DNA of 64,000 nt, taken from Dentipellis sp. KUC8613 (taxonomy: Eukaryota; Basidiomycota; Agaricomycetes; Russulales; Hericiaceae). The translations under genes and the position numbers were made by a program. Where the stretch lies: assembly GCA_002286715.1 (NCBI GenBank), contig NSJX01000004.1:136253-200252 (forward strand). Reading direction: 5' to 3'. Under the pieces are notes generated by a model. The model did no database searches. It was not told where the DNA came from and saw only the letters and a list, made by a program, of their open reading frames with translations. Below are positions 59,742 to 64,000 of this stretch, in pieces. Each line of letters starts with the position of its first letter. The first letter of the stretch is position 1.

Positions 59742-60000
59742 GCTGTAGCAGAGTATTCTTCAAGATATTTGGGTGTCAGTTTCTGCTGGGTGCATGTTAT
59801 AAGTACGTTCTGCGCAGATGGTGGTGACTCGAGCAGCAGGCGCTCGCACGCGAGCAATTGACTTGGACGCATGCGCGCGCAGACCCGGCACGCCCGCGCC
59901 GAGTCCGAGTGGCTGAGCTGCAGGAAAGGAACAAGCGCCCGCCCGAGTTCTGCTTTGCCTCGCACCCGCACCCGCACCCGCGCCTGCCCACCCCGCAAAC

Positions 60001-61141
60001 ATGGCCTCGATAGGACCCTCCATCCCCGCGCACCTCCTCAGCGGCACGCCGCCCAAATCGCCCTCGCCGCCCGCGCAAATTGGGCCCGCGATGCCCGCGC
60101 CCGGCCCCTCCCCCTCCGCGGCCCTACGTGCCGCACCGCCCGCGCCCGTGCCCGTGCCCCCGCGCTACGAGGAAGAGGAGGAAGAGGAGGAGGACGACTA
60201 CGCGCCGATGCTCCCGCCCGACCTCGCCGCCGCGCGCGCGGGGCCCTCGCGGCGCATCCTCGGGCCTGCGCGCGGCCCGCAGCGCGAGGAGGAGGAGGAA
60301 TCTGAGGAGGAGGAGGTCGGGCCGGCGCCGCTGCCTGCGGGGTACGCGGCGCCTGCGCACGATGCCGTGCGCGAGTTTATGGAGCGCGAGGAGCAGCGCC
60401 GCAAGGCTGTCGAGGTGCGTGCGCGTTCCTTTGCGTTTCTCCGCCGTGAGGTATTCACGGTTTGGCGTGTACTTTGTGATATAGGAGGCAGCGAAGCCGA
60501 AGACATTACAGCGAGACGAGTGGATGCTGAAACCTCCATCGTCGACGGACCTCCTGGGCAGTGCGTCTTCCCCCGCTTCTCGTTTTACGTCCCCTCTCTG
60601 ACAGCGGGTGCCAGCACTGGACCCGACAAAGCTGAGCAAGCCGCGCCAGTTCTCGCGCTCGACAGCGCCGCCAAAGAAGACAGACAACACGCTGTGGACT
60701 GAGACGCCTGCAGAGAGGCAGCAGCGTCTCGCAGACGAGGTGCTGGGGAAGAAGCGGAGAATTGAGAATGCAGACCCGGCGGAGCTCGAGGCGGAGGAGG
60801 ATGCGCGTAAGCGGCGGAAGCGTGATGCTGAGCTCAAGCGCGAGGTCGAGGAGCACACTGTACGTCCTCCCCTTCCATTCTACATCCCGCTAATACTGAC
60901 GTGTCAATTTGGTGGTACACAGCGCAAACACCGCGGGCCAACGCTCCTCGACGCGCACGCAGACGCAGAGGGGCGGCGGAAAAAAGAGCCAGAGGAGGAG
61001 GCCGTCGGGGTCTGGGACCACTCGCGCGACATGTCGCTCGGCGGGCGGCTCATGGACGACAAGGACCGGCGGAAGATGATCCAGGACGCGCGCGGGCTGT
61101 CAGATCGCTTCGGCTCGGGCAGGAGCGGCGGGTTCCTGTAG
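60001..61141 (+). CDS. GPALPP / DUF3752 domain protein
   Basis: Four exons: 60001-60414, 60485-60560, 60615-60859, 60923-61141; 317 aa. The N-terminus carries IGPSIPAHLL and IGPAMPAPG, variants of the GPALPP motif (also ILGPARGP), with acidic Glu runs. The DUF3752-like C-terminal half includes RDEWMLKPPSS, LDPTKLSKPRQFSRSTAPPK, DNTLWTETPAERQQRLADEV and MSLGGRLMDDKDRRKMIQDA, ending RFGSGRSGGFL. Human GPALPP1 is nuclear and of unknown role; fungal members are uncharacterised. The protein is mostly charged and helical, likely nuclear. Divergent from the deaminase gene with 259 bp between starts. Confidence 0.88.
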
Positions 61142-62379
61142 CCCGCGGTGCACATGCATATACGTATACGTATGTTTAACGTTATGTCGAAAGGAGGAAA
61201 TGTGGACTCTGCTGGACGTTGTCGGTCGGACTGCTGCTGGCAATCCATGCATCCGTACCTGTGCTCGCAGACGCGGACACGGTGCCCCATCCCATCTCAC
61301 CATCATCGCAGTTGCTGTTGTTGTTGTATTTCTACGGATATCGATCGAATGTAGTCCAAAGAACTTCTCTATTTTTTCTGTCATGTCGTCCATGAAGTCA
61401 ACAATCCAGACGCATTTTTATGAGCCCTCGACGGATTCTGTGTTGCATACACGGGGCAAGTACGGGAGGTATACGTGCTACGTACGTACGGCGCCCATGG
61501 CCACTGGCTGGCTGGCACGTCGGTCCGGAGCCCAGTCTCACTCAAACCACGTCCCAACGCCCCGGCGCAATCCAAGTACCACGCGGCACGCCTTCCCACG
61601 CCTGCCCTAAACCACGCAGCCCTATATAAGCCTGCGCCCGCGCTTCCTGGTTCTCCATCTCTTGTGCTCGGGCATGTACTGTCGCCAGTGAGGTTTCTAC
61701 CGAGGCACAGTCTTTTGCTGATTGCAAATTACACATCCGAATCCGTCTGTTAGCTTCGGCTTTCAGCAATTTTTGGAAAACACCTCTCTTCCTTCCTTTG
61801 GCTTGCTTGCTTGCACTTGGATGGGATTGGGATTGGGCGACATCTCGGGGAAGATGCTCTTGAGCGTCGGAGAGACCTTACCCGGTAGTTAGAAACGTAG
61901 TGTAGTCGGATGATGTTGAATGCAATTACTTTTGAAACTTTCTCGACTTGTGTGATTGGTGTGAGCTTCATCTTGAAATAATGCTGTTTGATTCATACAG
62001 CAAAATGCTGTATAACAAACCAGTATGAAGCAAATATTGTACGGTGTATACTCATGTCAGTTGCTTTGCCTTCAATTCGAAATGACCATGCTGTGACTTC
62101 GCATGTCGGATTGCATGCAGGCTCCTCAATCCAAAGTCCTTCGAACTTCCCATCGCACCACAACCCATCTCGCGATGTCACCAAGCCACCCTCTATTACT
62201 ACTTACTACCAAGGTCCATACGTCAAAAGCTGGCAATGTATATACTATGTGCACGAGTACGTATACGTGTGCGCCACACGCACATACGCACGCACGCCGA
62301 CAAGGATGCAAAGATGCAAAGATGCAGATGCAAAGATGCAGATGCAAAGAATGGTCCATCCGTCCACAGTCCGAACCGC
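61142..62379. other. Convergent intergenic region GPALPP-CHS7
   Basis: About 1.2 kb between two stop codons. A tandem tract of gatgca / gatgcaaa units lies at 62305-62350, just past the CHS7 stop codon. No gene seen. Confidence 0.45.
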
Positions 62380-63733
62380 TCAATACCGCTCCGACGACGG
62401 CGGGTATCCGCGCCCGCCGTAGCCGCCCTTCTGGTACAGCTGCTGCCCGCTGACGCCGCCGACGAGGCTCGCGGGCGCGCCGTGGTAGTTGCTCGCGGAG
62501 TCGACCTCGTAGTCTACCCCCGAGTCCGCGCCGGCGAGGAGCGGGTCCTTGACTTCCCATACTGCGGCCTTCGAGCCGACTGAGAATTCGAGGTCCTCGC
62601 GCTGTTGAAATCCACCCAAACGTCAGTACTACGATTTGAAGGAAGAAAGAGAGGCTACGCACAGTAATGGAGTCCCAGTACTTGTAGACCATCATCACGC
62701 TGAGCAGCATGCAAAGCGTAAAGAAGAACAGTCCATCGATATAATGCTTGATCGCATCGCAAATGGTCGCGCTGAACGCAAACATGAGGATCTGCGCGAT
62801 CGTGAAGAACGCGGCGCCGAAGATGATGTCGCCGATCGGCCAGCGGTCCTCGAGCGTGCGGAACACGAGCACGAGCTGCGAGACGACGTAGACGACGGTG
62901 CAGATGAGCGGCCAGAGAATGTACGTGATCCAGAGCCCGATGGGCGAGCTCGGCTTGAAGCCCGCGACGGACTGGAACGTCGCGATGGCGATGAACATGC
63001 AGAGGCCGAATACCGCGAGGCAAGCTATCCGCAGGAACTGCGTCGATCGCGGGATGTCAGTTTAGGAGTGCGAGAGAGCAGAACGTCCGCGCTGCGCACC
63101 CATAGTGATGTCGGCGTGCCGTCTTCTGCGAATTGGAAGCCGACGAAGCCGTTGATGAGTAGACAGGTGTATGCGGCTGCGACGAGGCCAGCATAGACTG
63201 CAGCGAACCACTGGAACAGGAGAAAAACAAAGGTCAGATGAGGCGTGATCGGAGTGCGGGGTAGGGCGTGCGTACGGGGTAGACTTTATTAGCGGTCGGT
63301 ATGATATTCGAGTCGAGGAAGAGGGCCAATAGTTCGATGACAGCGTATAGATAGAAAAACATGACAATCTCCTTTCTCCCTGCACACAGAGCAAGATGAG
63401 GTCATCTTCTCCTAGAAAAACAAACATATCGTGGAAAGCACGCACCAACCGCTGTATATTTACTGCGTATGTGGTAGATCATGATGGCCGTCATTATTAT
63501 TGCGACAATGTGTATGAAACATGTCGCTGCAAGCGCAAGCGAAGCGTGTCAGCCCTAGGATACGAAGCGACGCTGAAAAGGCACGCACCAGGTTGGAAAA
63601 TGAGCGTGCCCGCGATGTCCACATTCCTGCTGTAGCATGTAGGCTCAATGCCCTGGCCGTTTCCCACGAGGGGGCAGACGACCATCGCGGCCGTTTGGCA
63701 GATGCCATCGAACTTGCCGAACTGGATGGTCAT
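62380..63733 (-). CDS. CHS7: Chitin synthase export chaperone Chs7
   Basis: Six exons: 63733-63589, 63526-63446, 63379-63276, 63210-63100, 63037-62663, 62601-62380; 345 aa. Start [20 protein letters not shown], then [20 protein letters not shown], the family's N-terminal Cys-rich luminal segment. Seven hydrophobic segments follow (for example [115 protein letters not shown]), then a cytosolic tail rich in Gly/Tyr ending [11 protein letters not shown]. Chs7 sits in the endoplasmic reticulum and is needed for chitin synthase III (Chs3) to leave it; loss lowers cell-wall chitin. Length and topology are normal. Five introns, all in phase. Confidence 0.96.
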
Positions 63734-64000
63734 GGCTGCGGCGGCCTAGGGGGAGGGGTAGGGAAGAAGAGAGAGAACGTGGAGGAAAAGGGAGCGGCAA
63801 AGCCTGGCTGGGTGTGTCGGACAGCGAGGCGCGAAGGGCGTGATAGTCGTGGGGCCCGGCGCCCAGAGAGTGCGGGAGGGAAAGACTGTGCGACGGTGTT
63901 GGTAGCGACGAGCTCTGCCGCCACCACCGAGGACCATTGCGCCTGTCACGCAGTCACACACGTGTGAACGTCTCACCCTCACTCCACCCATCCACTGACT
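63734..64000. other. CHS7 promoter region at window end
   Basis: 267 bp upstream of the CHS7 start; no gene seen before the window ends. Confidence 0.5.

Overview
The window is nuclear DNA of a filamentous basidiomycete, most likely an Agaricomycete. Genes are GC-rich and packed head-to-head or tail-to-tail, and nearly all are cut by many short introns (mostly 49-80 nt) with GTGAGT/GTRNGY donors and CTGAC/CTRAY-like branch sites. The gene content is fungal: a chitin-synthase export chaperone, a fungal oligopeptide transporter, pectinesterase, Rgp1, Trs33 and Ubr1. No bacterial, viral or plasmid genes were seen. Exon models below were built by hand from splice signals plus reading-frame continuity, and coding phase was checked across each junction given.

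Layout. 1-1.6 kb: 5' part of an RSC4-like double-bromodomain gene (minus, runs off the left edge). 3.0-4.2 kb: C2H2 zinc-finger factor (plus). 7.0-9.9 kb: GH99/71-like glycosidase with a long low-complexity tail (minus), divergent from a P-loop kinase (10.1-11.2 kb, plus). 11.75-13.2 kb: secreted pectin methylesterase (plus), convergent with a 35-exon OPT oligopeptide transporter (13.4-17.75 kb, minus). 19.0-20.5 kb: GT25-type glycosyltransferase (plus), convergent with APC11 (minus). 21.26-21.74 kb: two intron-containing tRNA-Lys(CTT) genes, with a third, inverted, at 31.5 kb. 22.9-25.2 kb: PSP1-domain protein (minus). 26.2-29.35 kb: RGP1 (minus), divergent from CSN7 (29.9-31.1 kb, plus). 31.9-36.8 kb: two tandem F-box-like paralogues, one broken by a single-base frameshift, with a 659-bp inverted-repeat element between them. 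37.1-37.5 kb: DUF952 protein (minus). 38.1-40.4 kb: organellar-type glutamyl-tRNA synthetase (plus), convergent with UBR1 (40.6-46.35 kb, minus), which shares a 251-bp bidirectional promoter with TRS33 (46.6-47.5 kb, plus). 47.5-54.7 kb: gene-poor, compositionally different block. 54.7-56.0 kb: Cys/His-containing protein of unknown function (minus). 57.0-58.2 kb: short-chain dehydrogenase (plus), convergent with an adenosine-deaminase-like gene (58.45-59.74 kb, minus). 60.0-61.1 kb: GPALPP/DUF3752 protein (plus). 62.4-63.7 kb: CHS7 (minus).

Most genes are housekeeping: chromatin remodelling, ubiquitin pathways (APC11, UBR1, CSN7, F-box-like), vesicle traffic (RGP1, TRS33, CHS7), tRNA charging. 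They are interspersed with carbohydrate-active and nutrient-uptake genes (pectinesterase, GH99-like, GT25, OPT). I see no metabolic cluster. The most unusual signal is gene architecture: the OPT gene needs 34 introns and exons as small as 2 and 3 nt, the SDR gene needs an 11-nt exon, and four introns are best explained as GC-AG.
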